Assembly: GCA_027943335.1 (NCBI GenBank)
Contig: BSBK01008428.1
Coordinates: forward strand, 870,501 to 934,500
Direction of reading: 5' to 3'
Source of the DNA: Chamaecyparis obtusa
Lineage: Eukaryota > Streptophyta > Pinopsida > Cupressales > Cupressaceae
Length of the DNA: 64,000 nucleotides
Shown piece by piece: positions 34,862 through 46,626 of the stretch. A program made the position numbers and the translations under genes. A model generated the notes under the pieces. It did no database searches, was not told the DNA's origin, and saw nothing but the letters and a program-made list of their open reading frames with translations. Within the stretch, counting starts at the first letter, position 1; each line of letters starts with the position of its first letter.

Positions 34862-36220
34862 GTGGAGCCCATCATAGTAAAAGCACAACAAAGAGTACAC
34901 ACCGTGACACCTTTCAATATTGTAGACAACATGAAGAAGGTGAACATTACTATGTCTATGTGGGACTCTTTGGCTATTCTAGGGCAACTTGAGATTTTGA
35001 GAAAGGTTATGACTAAAATGACAACTCCTCAGCCCACAAAAGAAGCTACAAAGCTAGTGTTGGTCAATGTTGATCAAGAAAGGGAGGCTCCAAGTTGCAA
35101 CTCCAAGGCCAATACCACTCAAGGTAGGAACTCAAAACCACCTCCCTTTTATGTATCCTTAATTATTGGAAAATCCTTAGTACATAATTGTATGGTAGAT
35201 AGTGGAGCTACTAGTACTATAATGCCCAAGAGAGTGGCTGACCAATTAGGAATCAAATATGAACCCCTCCAAAAGAAGGTTACACAACTTGATGGATCCT
35301 TAGTTAACACTATAGGTGTTGCTAAGGATATCAGTCTAATCCTTCATGCTAGTCCTAATTTCTCTATCCTACTTGATATATACATCATAGATCTCCTTGC
35401 CTTATTTTCTATATGTCTATCAAGGGAGTTTACAACTAAAATAGGAGGCTACCTTTCTTCTGATTGGTCTCACATGATTTTCCACACAAGAAATGGTACC
35501 AAGATCACCATTAAATCAGAATCATTAGCAGCACACCACATAGAGCCATATGTGTCCAATACCATCAATGCAAACTATCTTATATTTGATGACAGTGATT
35601 TCCCAACTATCAAAGAACCAAACACTAAGACAGAAAGTATCCCTGATATTCTCCTAGATGAGCTAGAATCAGAAAAGGATTTTGAAGCCCAAGAAAATGT
35701 CATTTGGGATGCTGGTTTGGGAAGCTATTTAATACAAGAAGGTGGATCCATAGAGCCAAACTTTTTCAAGGATAGTGCTAATTCAGAGGATCAGAGCAAT
35801 CAGGTTTGGGAATTATTTTTTGATGGGGCTAGAAGTAGACATGGTTCTGGTGGTGGTGCTATGCTAGTGTCCCCAAAAGGAGAAAGGTACTATACAACTT
35901 TCAGATTGAGTTTCTCCTGCACTAGCAACACTGCAGAATATGAAAGCCTAGTGAATGGACTGGAGTGGGCTAGAAAGAGAGGGCTTAAGGCCTTAAAAGT
36001 TTATGGTGATAGCGAGTTAGTAGTTAGCCAAGTGAGAGGGATAAGTGCAACCAAAAATGACACCTTGAGAGCATACAAACATAGATTTTGGGATGCAATT
36101 GAAGACTTTTGTGCTTTCAATATTGTTGCTATCCCCAGAAATCTAAATCAAAATGCAGATAGATTAGCTGTTGTTGGGTCTCAATATGACATCCCCAATA
36201 GAATTTCAAAAGAAATGGAC
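34862..36220 (+). pseudogene. gypsy-1 aspartic protease and upstream RNase H
   Basis: Open, within a long frame that runs to 37129. Protease: CMVDSGATSTIMPKR near 35190, with a Gly-rich flap region following. Then, from about 35807 to 36200, a complete RNase H: LFFDGARSRHGSGG (Asp), SNTAEYESLVNG (Glu), VYGDSELVVSQV (Asp) and NQNADRLA (Asp). All four catalytic acids are present. This is the archaeal/plant-type RNase H found as an extra domain in Tat elements. Here it precedes RT, and is followed by an RPSIPDN-TNW linker. I recall angiosperm polyproteins with the same order, so this is a lineage trait and probably not a local rearrangement. Confidence 0.85.
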
Positions 36221-37300
36221 CAACAACATATCAAAGTGATTGTCAGACCTTCTATCCCTGACAATGATACTAATTGGCAAGTGTTTGACAATGATGAGAA
36301 AATTTTGCAATTCTTGTTTGAAGAAGATGTCTTCTTAGAGCATAACCAAGATAGACTATTGCGATATTATGGTGACCAAGTGATACAACTTAAGTCTAAT
36401 AAGATGCCTAGAGGTCTTGTCACCTTAGAGACTATCTTCAACAAGGATGATCAAGTTAAGAAGAATAAAGCTGGCCTGGTAGTTCAACAAGAACATTGTG
36501 TTGAATTAGAGTTGGAGCCAGGTAAAAGTTTACAATTTGGAAAGGTAAACACTAATTTGGAAAAGCAAGCTTACACCCAATTATTTAGAGAATTCCATGA
36601 TGTTTTTGCATGGCAATATGAAGACCTCAAAGGTTTTAATCCAACCCTTGCTCAGCACACTATTGAATTAGAGCCTATTGCCAAGCAAGTGAGGCAAAAG
36701 CAAAGGCCTATTAATCCCAAGCTTGAGCCACTTATGCATAAAGAAGTGCTCAAATTGATAGAAAGTAGTATCATCTACCCCATCAAGCATACTAGTTGGG
36801 TTTCCAACCTTGTTCCTATCAGGAAGAAGAATGGGGAGTTGAGATTATGTGTTGATTTCGAGGATCTCAACAGGGCCTCTCTAAAAGACCACCATCCATT
36901 ACCATCTATGGAACAAATCTTACAATGTTTCTCTGGATCCGAGAGATTTTCATTATTGGATGGCTATTTAGGATACAATCAGATCCTGGTTAATGAAGAG
37001 GATCAATATAAAACTGCATTTACAACCAAGTGGGGAACCATGGCTTATCAAAAGATTCCCTTTGGTTTGTCAAATGCAGGTGCTACATTTCAAAAGGAAA
37101 TGGATATGGCCTTTAAAAGCCTCATGTAAAAATTTGTACTGGTCTACTTAGATGACATAACTATCTATTCTAAACATGCAGCAGATCATATCAAACATCC
37201 AAGGAAAATCTTTGAAAGATGTAGAGAATTTGGGATATCTCTTAATCCCAAGAAATGTGTATTTGCAGTACATGAAGGAAAATTGTTAGGATATGTAGTA
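36221..37300 (+). pseudogene. gypsy-1 reverse transcriptase, one stop
   Basis: Conserved blocks in order: SWVSNLVPIRKKNGELRLC, VDFEDLNRASLKDHHPLP, FSLLDGYLGYNQI, FTTKWGTMAYQKIPFGL, SNAGATFQKEMD and the catalytic YLDD at 37145-37156, then KLLGYVVSKKGI. A TAA at 37127 separates the finger/palm part from YLDD. RT copies the element RNA into DNA; this copy cannot give a full enzyme. Confidence 0.92.
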
Positions 37301-38000
37301 TCCAAGAAAGGAATCACAATAGACCCTGAGAGGATTGCAGCCATCCTAGAGCTACCATTGCCACATCATAAGAAAGGTCTCCAATCTTTCATAGGAAAGA
37401 TTAATTTTGTTAGGCATTTCTTGCCTAATATTGCAGATTTATTGAAGCCTTTAACAACCATGTTAAAGAAAAGCTCAAATTTCAGCTGGACTAAAGAAGG
37501 AAAAGCCAATTTCCAGGCTATCAAGGAAGCCTTGACTGAGGCTCCTACTCTATTAAACCCAAATTTCAATAAGGATTTTATCCTTTATGCTTATGGGGGT
37601 CATGATGCTATATCTGCTATGTTGATTCAAGAAAATTTAGAACGGTTGGAGCAGTCTATTGCTTTCTTTAGCAAATGTTTAGAAGAGTATGAACAAAGAT
37701 ACTCTTTTGTAGAGAAACATGTACTTGCTGTGGTAAAGAGCCTTAAAAAGTTCAGACATCTATTGACCCATAGCAAGGTACACTTGAAGATTACTCATCC
37801 AAGTGTCAAACAATTTTTGCTTTCCAAGGACTTAAATGAGAAAAGAGCTGGTTGGATTATCAAGGTAATGGAATATGACATTGATATCCAAACCACCAAG
37901 CTAGTTAGAGGAAGAGGTCTTTGTGAGCATTTGGCAGGGGATGAAAGTTCAAAGAAAATAGAACAAACAAATGCATCTCCGGTTGTGCATGATTTAGAAG
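37301..38000 (+). pseudogene. gypsy-1 connection and original RNase H, active site lost
   Basis: This is the usual RT-linked RNase H position, with the connection LQSFIGKINFVRHFLP and the tail YSFVEKHVLAVVKSLKKFRHLL. The usual LY-D-AS catalytic Asp is absent: the sequence reads LYAYGGHDAISAML. Loss here alongside an intact second RNase H fits the known Tat situation, where the original domain degenerates to a tether. Confidence 0.75.
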
Positions 38001-39289
38001 AACATGCCAAGGCATCAGGTTGGTTGCCTGACATGATTCATTACTTAAAAATAGGACAATGTCCTGCAGGCCTAGATTCAGCAAAGAGAAGATATTATAG
38101 GTTACAATCTGTTCCTTTTGTGCTGATAGATGAAGTTCTTTTCAGAAAGGATCACAATGGTGTCCTTTTAAGATGTATTGATTCAGAAAAGATAGCTGAT
38201 GTCCTATTTGAATTTCATGATGGACCTTCTAGAGGTCACTTTTCTCCTAGGACTACAGCTTTTAAAATCATGAGGGCTAGATACTATTGGCCATCTATCT
38301 TTAAGGATAGTCATGATTATGTGAGAAAATGCATCAAATGTGCTATATTTGCAGGAAAAGAAAGGCTTGCAGCTCTGCCTCTTCAGCCAGTCAGATCAGA
38401 ACAACCATTCATGAGGTGGGGCATAGATTTCATTGGTATGATCAACCCCCCATCTAATGCAGGACACAAGTGGATAATTATTGCTACTGATTATTTCACT
38501 AGATGGATAGAGGTAGTTGCCTTAAAATAAGCAAATGAGAGTGCTATCTTAAGTTTTTATGATGATATCATTCATAGATTTGGCACTCCAGACTCCATAA
38601 TATCAGATAATGCATTAGCATTCACAGGCGTTAAAGTCTTAGAATGGGCAATCAAGATTGTCATCTATCTGAATACAAGTTCAAATTACTACCCTCAAGG
38701 CAATGGTCTTGCTGAATCAACTAATAAGAACCTGATTAGAATAATCAAGAAGACTCTATAGGACAACCAAAGGGATTGGCATACTAAATTACGGTCTGCC
38801 TTATGGTTAGACATGATTACCCCAAAGAAAATCATTCAGAATTCTCCTTATGCATTAGTGTATGGCAAAGAGGCTAAGCTGTCCATTTCAACTGAATTGC
38901 TAGCTTTGGACTTAGCCACTCAATATGCCCTGTTTGAAGAAGGAAATCCCATGCAAATCATGTATGCTCAGTTAATGGAGTTAGAGGAACTTAGAGACAA
39001 ATCCATGAAATATATGGAGTTACATCAGATTTAGATAAAGAGGAGTTTTGATAAAAGAGCCAGGGCTAGAAATTTCAAAGTTGGAGATGTAGTTCTCAAG
39101 TGGGATGAATTCAGATCAAGGCCTGGTAGACACACAAAGTTTGATTCCTTCTGGAGTGGACCATTTGTTATCACAGAATGCAAGGGGCCTAATGCTTTTC
39201 AGCTGTCAACTCTTGAAGGAGATGCCCTACCTATATCAGTGAATGGATTCCACTTGAAGCTCTATTTTGAGGCCAATCCTTCCCTTTAG
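38001..39289 (+). pseudogene. gypsy-1 integrase, broken
   Basis: The HHCC zinc region (FHDGPSRGHFSPRTTAFK, then CIKCAIFAGK) is intact at 38205-38360. Core: WGIDFIGM (Asp), SDNALAFTG (Asp), YYPQGNGLAESTNKNL (Glu). The C-terminal region has FKVGDVVLKW and WSGPFVITE. Stops: 38528 (TAA), 38759 (TAG), 39032 (TAG). The natural end is TAG 39287-39289, giving a 2,040-codon frame from 33167. The DDE triad is present, but the protein is truncated. Confidence 0.9.
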
Positions 39290-39503
39290 ATCTTTGTAAA
39301 TATGTTTCCCTGCTTTCTTCCAGCTTTCTAGCTTAGTTTTCCTATTTTTCAAGAAGTGCCTGTGCATAGTTTTGCTCCTCTAGTTCCAGGTCTATCTCTC
39401 TATCATAGTTTTGCATTCAAGTGATGACCCCATGCCTAATGAATATGTTAAGGCCACTGGTTTCAATGTCTAGTAGACTGAAATCCAGCAGAAATCACCA
39501 AAA
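39290..39503 (+). other. gypsy-1 3' non-coding spacer
   Basis: Short sequence between the pol stop and the 3' LTR. No clean polypurine tract is visible; the bases before the LTR read GCAGAAATCACCAAAA. Confidence 0.5.
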
Positions 39504-41857
39504 TGTTGCCCAAAATTTCATATCTATTCATTTTTTTGGTCATAGGCTAAATTTAATCCTTGGTCTGTATCTTTATTCCCTGCTAAGAACCTCCAAAAAA
39601 TTTCATGGCTCTGTGTCTTTTCCTCTGGTCTCTGCAGTGTTTTGTTCTATTTCTAGCACCAAAAAACTTAGGTCAAAATTCATAAAAGCAGCCATTGGCC
39701 CCAAATGCCCTAAAAAACCCTTTGGTCCATTATAATTCTTCATTACCTTTTTTGGCCACTAAAAGTTTCCATTTCCCATGTGCATTTTAAAAATCCTTCA
39801 GTCGCCAAGTCTCTTATTCCTGGTGGTTAACCCCTTAACACTTAGCGACCTGGCAAAGCGGTTACAGTTTGTTTGGCGGTCTTAGTTTGCTACAAGATTA
39901 AATCTCAGACAAGATCTATGATTGTCGCTATACGGCTATGGAGATGTGCTTGAAAGTTAACATCACAATGCAATGATGGCTGTCAATCTTCTTTTTAGTA
40001 TAACGCTACAGGCTGTCAGTGGGTCGACTACCACGTAGTCCAAGTTGTACGTTTCCTATTGGCTAAAATCTCATGATTTGGAGCTGTGTTAGAGTGGGCC
40101 TAGTGCACTACCTTTCTATGAAGATCTAACGGTCAGCGTATAATCTCATGGAATCTTCCAAGCCTTTGAGATCATGCACCAACCGTCGATCTTGCTTTAT
40201 CTCTAGGCTCTATCAGGTGGGTCCTTTCTTTTTGACGTGCTCGCATTTTGATTGGTCACTGAGTGCTACAGGTGGCATTTGTTAGTGGGCCCAAAGTCTT
40301 TGGCTTATGAGGTAGGTTAAAGCTCGTGTGAGATTGACAATCATCATTATACCACTGAGGAAAAGTGCTCAAGAGTTAAAGCTCATGGTATAACGACAAC
40401 CATCTGATTGAGATCTCAGTGGGTCATGGGTCTGATGTGCTGCCAGTCATACTGAGTTGTTCACTTTTTATTGGTTTTCACTGGTGAGGTGGCAAAAGAA
40501 TTTTCAAAGGGTTTGTGACTATTTTTAAAGTCGATCTAAGCCATTCATCTGTTGGCAGAAGATGATATCGACGGTCACATTTAAAAATTTGACCTTCTAG
40601 CCATTATTATTTAAATTCAAATATATCTCTGCAGGGTTTTGCTAGGGTTTTGATCCAGTGGTCGATTGCGACATGGTGGGTAGCTCAAATTGAATTCTTT
40701 AGGATAGTTGTAGTTGGGAAGTTGATGGGAAGATCTGATGGCCATCATGTCTGATTTCTTAGGGTACCAAGTCAGTGCTCTTGCACCGAAGAAACATTAA
40801 AAGGTGGCACCACCTGTGGCTTTCTATACTTCAAAAATACAAATCAGATCAGGATCAGATTTGGAGCATTCATGGCAAGGCTGAGTTGCATGGTGGTAGA
40901 TGGATCAAGGCGGTTGTGTTTACAGGCAGATGCAATATAGAGATGGACACACAAGATGTCTAATCGACAAAGATATTTTAGAAATACATGATGATCAGAA
41001 GGACATTTAGGGTTTGATTATTTTTATGCAAATCAATGTAACCCTAGTGAGGTTTTACTTCAGCCTGTGTGCCAAAGGGAGATGTATATATTGTTTTTTG
41101 AGAGCTTTTATGCTGAGAGAGTTTTACACTTGTAAAAGGAGAGTTCTTCTTTCTTAGAAAGTTATCCATGGCATTCTTTCTGCCCTCTGGCTTTCTACAT
41201 TTTGTAACCTTTCATTGGTTTTTTAGACATTGTTGAGGTATTTGTGACATTCTTTCTATCCCTATCCTTTCTTGTTTGAACTATCTCTTACTGAATTGAA
41301 GTGTATGCATGTTCTTAGTGATATCTTAGGGTTCTTGGTTCCTCTTTCATTCTGCAATTTGTATATTACTGTGTTTGATTTGATTTGAATGCTTTTGTGG
41401 GTATACTTTAGCCCCTGGCAATCTGTCTCATTCTTATACCCAATTGTAGAAGTGAATGTTTTCTTGTAGGTCATAGTCTGTGTCTTATGTTCAGACCTCT
41501 CTATGAAATACTTATGCAAGCCTATTTAGTAAGTTGTGATCTCTTAGACCTAAGTTCTTTACTGATTTCATCCTATATGCTAAAGTTCATACCATATTTT
41601 TGATGTATCACCTAGTAGGTAGTTTGCTTTCAAATAATTTCCCTTTCATGCATTCCTTCTATCCCTTTCCCTCCAAAAGATTTTACTTTTCATGTCAAGA
41701 AGAAAATTAGGGTGATTATCCAAGAGGAACCAACCTAGAACCTAGAGATCTCATCTCAGTTAGCATAGGTCCCACAACCTAGAGATGATTCCCATGTTAT
41801 ACTAGGTTATCAAGACCAAGAGAGCTTGAAACAAGGGTGCAAACTTAGCGTATAATA
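39504..41857 (+). repeat. gypsy-1 3' LTR
   Basis: It is 2,354 bp, the same length as the 5' LTR, and starts TGTTGCCC. Its end, GCGTATAATA, corresponds to GTGTATAACA in the 5' copy. The GTTAC target duplication follows. Confidence 0.93.
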
Positions 41858-41862
41858 GTTAC

Positions 41863-41968
41863 ATCAAAAGAACAACTTGCTGATATTTTTACCAAGCCTC
41901 TACCAAAGGAAACTTTTGAATACTTGAGGACTAGACTTGGGGTCCGTCCCTTGTCTACTAGTCACTAA
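41863..41968 (+). pseudogene. copia-1 RNase H C-terminal end
   Basis: After the target duplication the copia frame resumes in register: TSKEQLADIFTKPLPKETF, then EYLRTRLGV, and stop TAA 41966-41968. ADIFTKPL is the typical last block of Copia polyproteins. Confidence 0.92.
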
Positions 41969-42501
41969 TGTGATCTGGAGGTTGCATCAGCCTAATCTTA
42001 TTAGAAGATCATTCATGTTGATGTAGCATAGTTCACACTTTGGATTATGTCTAAGGTTGTGAAAGGTTTGAGGAACTGGAATAGATTTGCATATCAGTAT
42101 ATTGAGATACATAATATGCACTGAACAGTAGTGAGTTACTTGGATACTGTAGAGCTGTATATTTTATATTGTTCTTTGGCATTGCTGTCAAAGGGAGAGA
42201 GATCTCAATATGAAATAGAGATCTTGATACATCTATCTAAGGGAGAGATAAATTGAAGAAGTCAGGGAGAGTTTTGAAGATTTGTTGCTGAGAACAGAAA
42301 GATAGCTGAAAAGATTAAATCTGCAGAAGAAAGTCTGCACATTAATGCTATCATGTAAAGTAGTAATTAAACACATTAAATCAAGCTAGGGAGAGCTTAC
42401 CGAGTTACAACATTTACTTGTATAGTTGTAGAATACATGTTTGGTATGTGTATGGCATATTTCATATTGCTTGTGTTGCCATCAATGCTAAAGGGAGAGA
42501 T
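41969..42501 (+). other. copia-1 3' non-coding region and polypurine tract
   Basis: No ORF. It contains two AAAGGGAGAGA/AAGGGAGAGA-type purine words (about 42190 and 42238) before the true tract AAAGGGAGAGAT at 42490-42501, which abuts the 3' LTR. Confidence 0.75.
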
Positions 42502-44000
42502 TGATGAACTACAACTGATTGAATATCTAAATGACTTGAAGATCAGTGATTAGAGATCACCAAGTTGATGATTATATTTGTAAGATGATTAAATCAATAA
42601 TATATTATCATTGATGTCAACTAGTTTTTGACAGTACTTATCTTGTAAGTTACAAATACCTAAACATCTATAGAAGGGAGAAAAGAGATGAAGAACAAAT
42701 ATATCTACATGAGGAAGATGGATATGATAGATGAGGATAAGGAATACTTTGGGTAACTTATTGATGAGTTTATGACCTTATGTTATTAACTTGATTATGT
42801 TGCATTAATCTATGATGAAGAAGATAGATAAAATGCACAAAGCAGTGTGGTCGGTAAATGAAGCACTTCAGTATACACTGAGCTAGTATAGTGTATACTG
42901 AGTGACAGTATCAACCGAGCTTGTTTTCACCGACGCATTTCTTTATAAACCGAGCATGGATAAAGGAACTAAATGATCAGTTTAGCTGACAAAAATTGAT
43001 GAGCTAGAAAGTGTATTATTTTGAGGTTGAAGATAAAGCTTGTTATGAGATCCACGACTAAATTTTTTTGAAGATCTAAAGGATGGAAATAAAATGTGTT
43101 ATAGACACATCTGCCGAGAAGGTTTAAGCAAAAAAATCAACGAAGGTAAGCCACAAAATCTGATGGATGAAAATAAAATGGTTTACACATCTATTTAAGA
43201 GACATTTGTTTCATTGTTGAAACGATGCCAGAAGAAAGAATACTATAGAGAATATGTGTGAACATAGCTTCATGCATGTTTGATTAGACTGGTTGAAGGA
43301 GAACTAAACTGTAGAGATTACCGAGTGTCAAAGAGCTATTACCGAGGGATAGTAAGTTATTGAATATTGAAGAACTGAATTGATATATTGATTAGAGGAT
43401 TTGTATGGTCTTAGAATAGATCTGAACATCTGCAAAAGAAGTTGTATTGTAATTAGATCACCTACTGTTTCAGTTTAACCATTGTAATAGATAAATCTCT
43501 TAACCGAGTGGACTTGAATGTCTTTGTGATGCCCTATGTTATTCATAGAATGTACATTGTTATCCTGTCAACCCCATAGTGAATGCTGGTTGGATGATAA
43601 CTGTCAGTCTTAAATCCTCTAACAAGGTCACACCTTACAGTGTGTTTATAACCTTTAATAGGGTTGGCTCTTCACCGAGCTCACTTTAGAAGAGTGAACA
43701 ATATTTTGGGTTACCGCTCCCAGGTGGTTTTTCCCTTTACAGGGTTTCCACGTTAAATCTTTGTGTTATGTGTTTCTGTGATGATTGTTTGGTTATCATA
43801 ATTTACATGTTGCATATTTGATTTGGTTGGTAATCACTATAAGTTATTAACTAGTAATCGGTAAAAGCATAGACAGTTTACTATTTTATGTTATTGAGCT
43901 ACAAAAGTTTACTGAATTTGTTTAAAGATATACATTTTGTATTTGCGACTATTGGATAACTGATCTAACTAATTGACCCCCCCTCTCAGTTATTCTAACA
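42502..44000 (+). repeat. copia-1 3' LTR
   Basis: It is 1,499 bp and a direct copy of 24912-26417. It ends TTCTAACA at 44000, followed by target duplication CACTT. Confidence 0.92.
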
Positions 44001-44005
44001 CACTT

Positions 44006-44905
44006 CCAATAAAGGAAAACAATTCTTCCTTTATACCACACTCAAATAATTACAAATGAGTCAGCCAACAAGGCTTAACCAATTATAAAATATAAACTTC
44101 CACACGTTACACAATATTCCATAATTACATAAAACTGTCGGCTCCCACACAAAATAATTCTTTACTCATGCAACCTATGACCTTGCTATCATGTCCACAT
44201 CACTATCATAATGTCTTTATCAACTATATAACTTTACATGCCCAAATTATATCCTGATTAGGAGATATCATCCAGTTTCCACAAGCGGCTTCTCAAGAAC
44301 ACTACCTGAATACTGCTTCCACTATTTTACACATAACTGTCATGAATAGTTGAATTTCTATATGTGCTCTTGACCATGATCTTAGGACATAATACAAAGT
44401 AATTCCTCAACTTTGCATAGCTTGATCTACAATACTCCATGTGCGCTAATTTGAACACTGTTTGCTCCTATGCTAATCTTTAGTAGATCATTGTGTTGAC
44501 ATCAATGACAATCACAGTCATGAATGCAACTAAAAATACTATAGAATGGATGCAAATACTCCCCCATAAGATATATTCAACATTCATTCCTAAAAATATC
44601 CCCCATTGGCATTAATGGAAACATAGATGAAAAAGCATCCAAGTTCCATAAATACCAACTTACAATACTACTACTCTGAAATGTTTTCAAGTCCTTTTCA
44701 TCAATCAAATCTTGCTTCATTTTCCTATTCAATTATTCACATCCCAATCAATGGATCTTTTTCATGTATTCTTCTCCCTCATTTACATCAATGACAATTT
44801 AACATCAATATGTCAATCTGATTCAAAATACCCCTCAATGTCAAAAGACACTATTCTAGAAATACGTTCACTAGAGTCCTTTATGACTCAGCTCAAAAAT
44901 ACACA
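44006..44905 (-). repeat. copia-3 3' LTR, proximal part
   Basis: On the minus strand it begins TGTGTATTTTTGAG at 44905, right after the purine tract ATGGGGGAGTA. It is cut at 44006 by copia-1 and continues at 24911-24270. The plus-strand frame 44712-44918 is chance. Confidence 0.65.
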
Positions 44906-44988
44906 TACTCCCCCATAGAGGAAGTACCAACATCTAGTCTAGAAAAGGATAAAGCTCATATACCACTAGACTGATGCAATAATCTACA

Positions 44989-45193
44989 TCACTTCTCAAA
45001 AGTAGGTTGGGGCATAACCCAAAGCCTACCTCTCAAATACTCAAATGTATCTTTAAGTAAGGGATTTGTAAATATATATGCAATCTTCTCTTTTGTACTT
45101 ATATACTCAAGTCTGAATTCTTTCTCTACAACTTTCTCTCTTACTACATGATACTTTATTTCTATGTGCTTTGTCTTAGAATGTAGTACATGA
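44989..45193 (-). pseudogene. copia-3 RNase H C-terminal fragment
   Basis: The minus strand encodes VLHSKTKHIEIKYH, VEKEFRLEYISTKEKIA, YIFTNPLLKDTFEYL and GRL, ending at TGA 44991-44989. This is the terminal RNase H of a Copia polyprotein (compare HSKTKHI and ADIFTKPL in copia-1). It is cut at about 45193, where the copia-2 LTR begins. With the adjoining purine tract and LTR it shows that a minus-strand Copia element stood here before copia-1 and probably before copia-2. Confidence 0.82.
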
Positions 45194-46552
45194 TACTTGA
45201 TTATTTGGTACTTTATGATTAGTTGTATACTTTATGATACTTCAATGAGTACTTGATTATTTGGCACTATGATGAGATAATGTATTGTTTATCTAAGTAA
45301 GAAGAAATATTGAAGAAGTAGGCTTAACTGAGCAAAAGTGAAGAAATCTAGTTTAAGCTGAGTGATGTTAGTGTCAACCAAGCGCTAGTATATGCCGAGT
45401 AAATCTAGTGTTGACCGAACATTAGTTTATACCGAGCGATAGGAAATTACCGAGCAAGACAGTGTTAGCCAAGGAAGCAAGTTTGTAGAGATGATCGAGT
45501 TATATAGTGATGACCGAGGAGATGAACATAGTATTGACCAAGCATCAACAATTTACATTTGGAGGAAGAATTCAGATTTCCAGCTGACTTAGTTGAATTC
45601 TTGGGTTATGTAAATTGTGTTGACTTTATTAATTGATTGTAGGAAGAATTTAATGCATGGTAAATCATTTTATTATGGATTCAATGAGGAGATTGAAGAT
45701 GTTTCTAGAAGGATGTATGAAGGACCTAAATGTTGGAAGGATCTGTTGGATTCAACCTAACCTAAGATCTACAGAGGAGATTAATAGGCAAAAGATAGAT
45801 CTATATATTTGAAGAGGTATAAAGGAAGCCCAATGGTGAGGTTACAAAGTATGCTAATGTTGTTGATGTTATTGAATGATAAGTCTAAGCAGAAGGCTGA
45901 AGGTGAAGACCAGAGTTGTGATTTCTTGAAGTGAATTCCGAGCAGATAAAAAATGGAGATGGAAATGATACTCAGTCAATAAATCAACATATATGTGCGA
46001 ATTGGATTTGATATCTGCAAAGTGAGTTGTATGTTTTATAGATTAGAAACTATTGCTACTTTCTAACCATTGTAATAGTCAAAATACTTTAATCAAGGTT
46101 GACCTAACAATCATTGATAAATCCTTTAATCAAGGTGGCATTCTAATGGAATGTACTCAAGTCCTCTGACCAGGGCACTCCTAACAGGGTGATTGAAATC
46201 CTTTAACAGGGTCACACCTTATAGTGTATTTTTAAACCTTTAACAAGGTTGGATTTTCATAGAGCTCACTTCAGAAGAGTGAAAATATCAGTAACATGTT
46301 ACAAAGTGATTTTTCCCAAATTGGGTTTCCACTATAAATCTTGTTGTCATACTTATTTGAATGTTTTGATATTCTACAAGTTAAATACTATTGGATAGTG
46401 AACTGCATGTTATATGTTTTTTGATAGATATTCTTTAGAGACCGAGTTGAGTTGGTGATTAGATATGAGTTTGTTGAAGTATTTGAATGTTCAATTGGTA
46501 TATATAGACCTAAGAACAACTAATTCACCCCCCCCTCCATTGTTCTAAATCA
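45194..46552 (+). repeat. copia-2 5' LTR (ends approximate)
   Basis: It is recognised by the same 3' layout as copia-1: AATTCACCCCCCCC, then CTCCATTGTTCTAAATCA, then the primer site. It contains a dense array of ACCGAG-like words between about 45375 and 45540. Confidence 0.65.
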
Positions 46553-46626
46553 TATTAATAATTGGTATCAAAGTTGTTGGTGCTTACAGAGAAAAAGTTT
46601 AAAGGTACTTGAAGCTAATGATCAAG

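Larger units (their letters stand above)
30562..41857 (+). mobile_element. gypsy-1: Ty3/gypsy element nested in copia-1
   Basis: LTRs at 30562-32915 and 39504-41857, both exactly 2,354 bp, have a perfect target duplication GTTAC (30557-30561 and 41858-41862). The interior holds one gag-pol frame, 33167-39289. The domain order is gag, protease, RNase H, RT, second (degenerate) RNase H, integrase. Two RNase H domains place it near the Tat/Ogre group, but with the extra domain upstream of RT. About 20 mismatches in a 255-base LTR sample, mostly transitions, mark an old insertion. About ten in-frame stops make it inactive. Confidence 0.95.
24912..44000 (+). mobile_element. copia-1: Ty1/copia element, split by gypsy-1
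   Basis: LTRs at 24912-26417 and 42502-44000 (TGATGAACT to TTCTAACA) have a perfect target duplication CACTT (24907-24911 and 44001-44005). A primer site lies at 26420 and a polypurine tract at 42490. The coding order gag-protease-integrase-RT-RNase H is diagnostic of Copia. Gag and RT wording (WIIDSGC; a TKWIF-NKL-NGEV motif) points to the SIRE/Maximus side, with moderate certainty. Gypsy-1 occupies 30562-41857. Without it the element is 7.8 kb. A 143-base LTR sample shows about 12 mismatches by eye. Stops and one frameshift make it inactive. Confidence 0.93.

Noticed and set aside
42190..42245. AAGGGAGAGA words as the copia-1 polypurine tract
   Set aside because: They do not abut an LTR; the tract at 42490-42501 directly precedes TGATGAACT.
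45000..45190. Reading the copia-3 fragment as part of copia-1
   Set aside because: Opposite strand and outside the copia-1 target duplications, so it belongs to a separate, older element.
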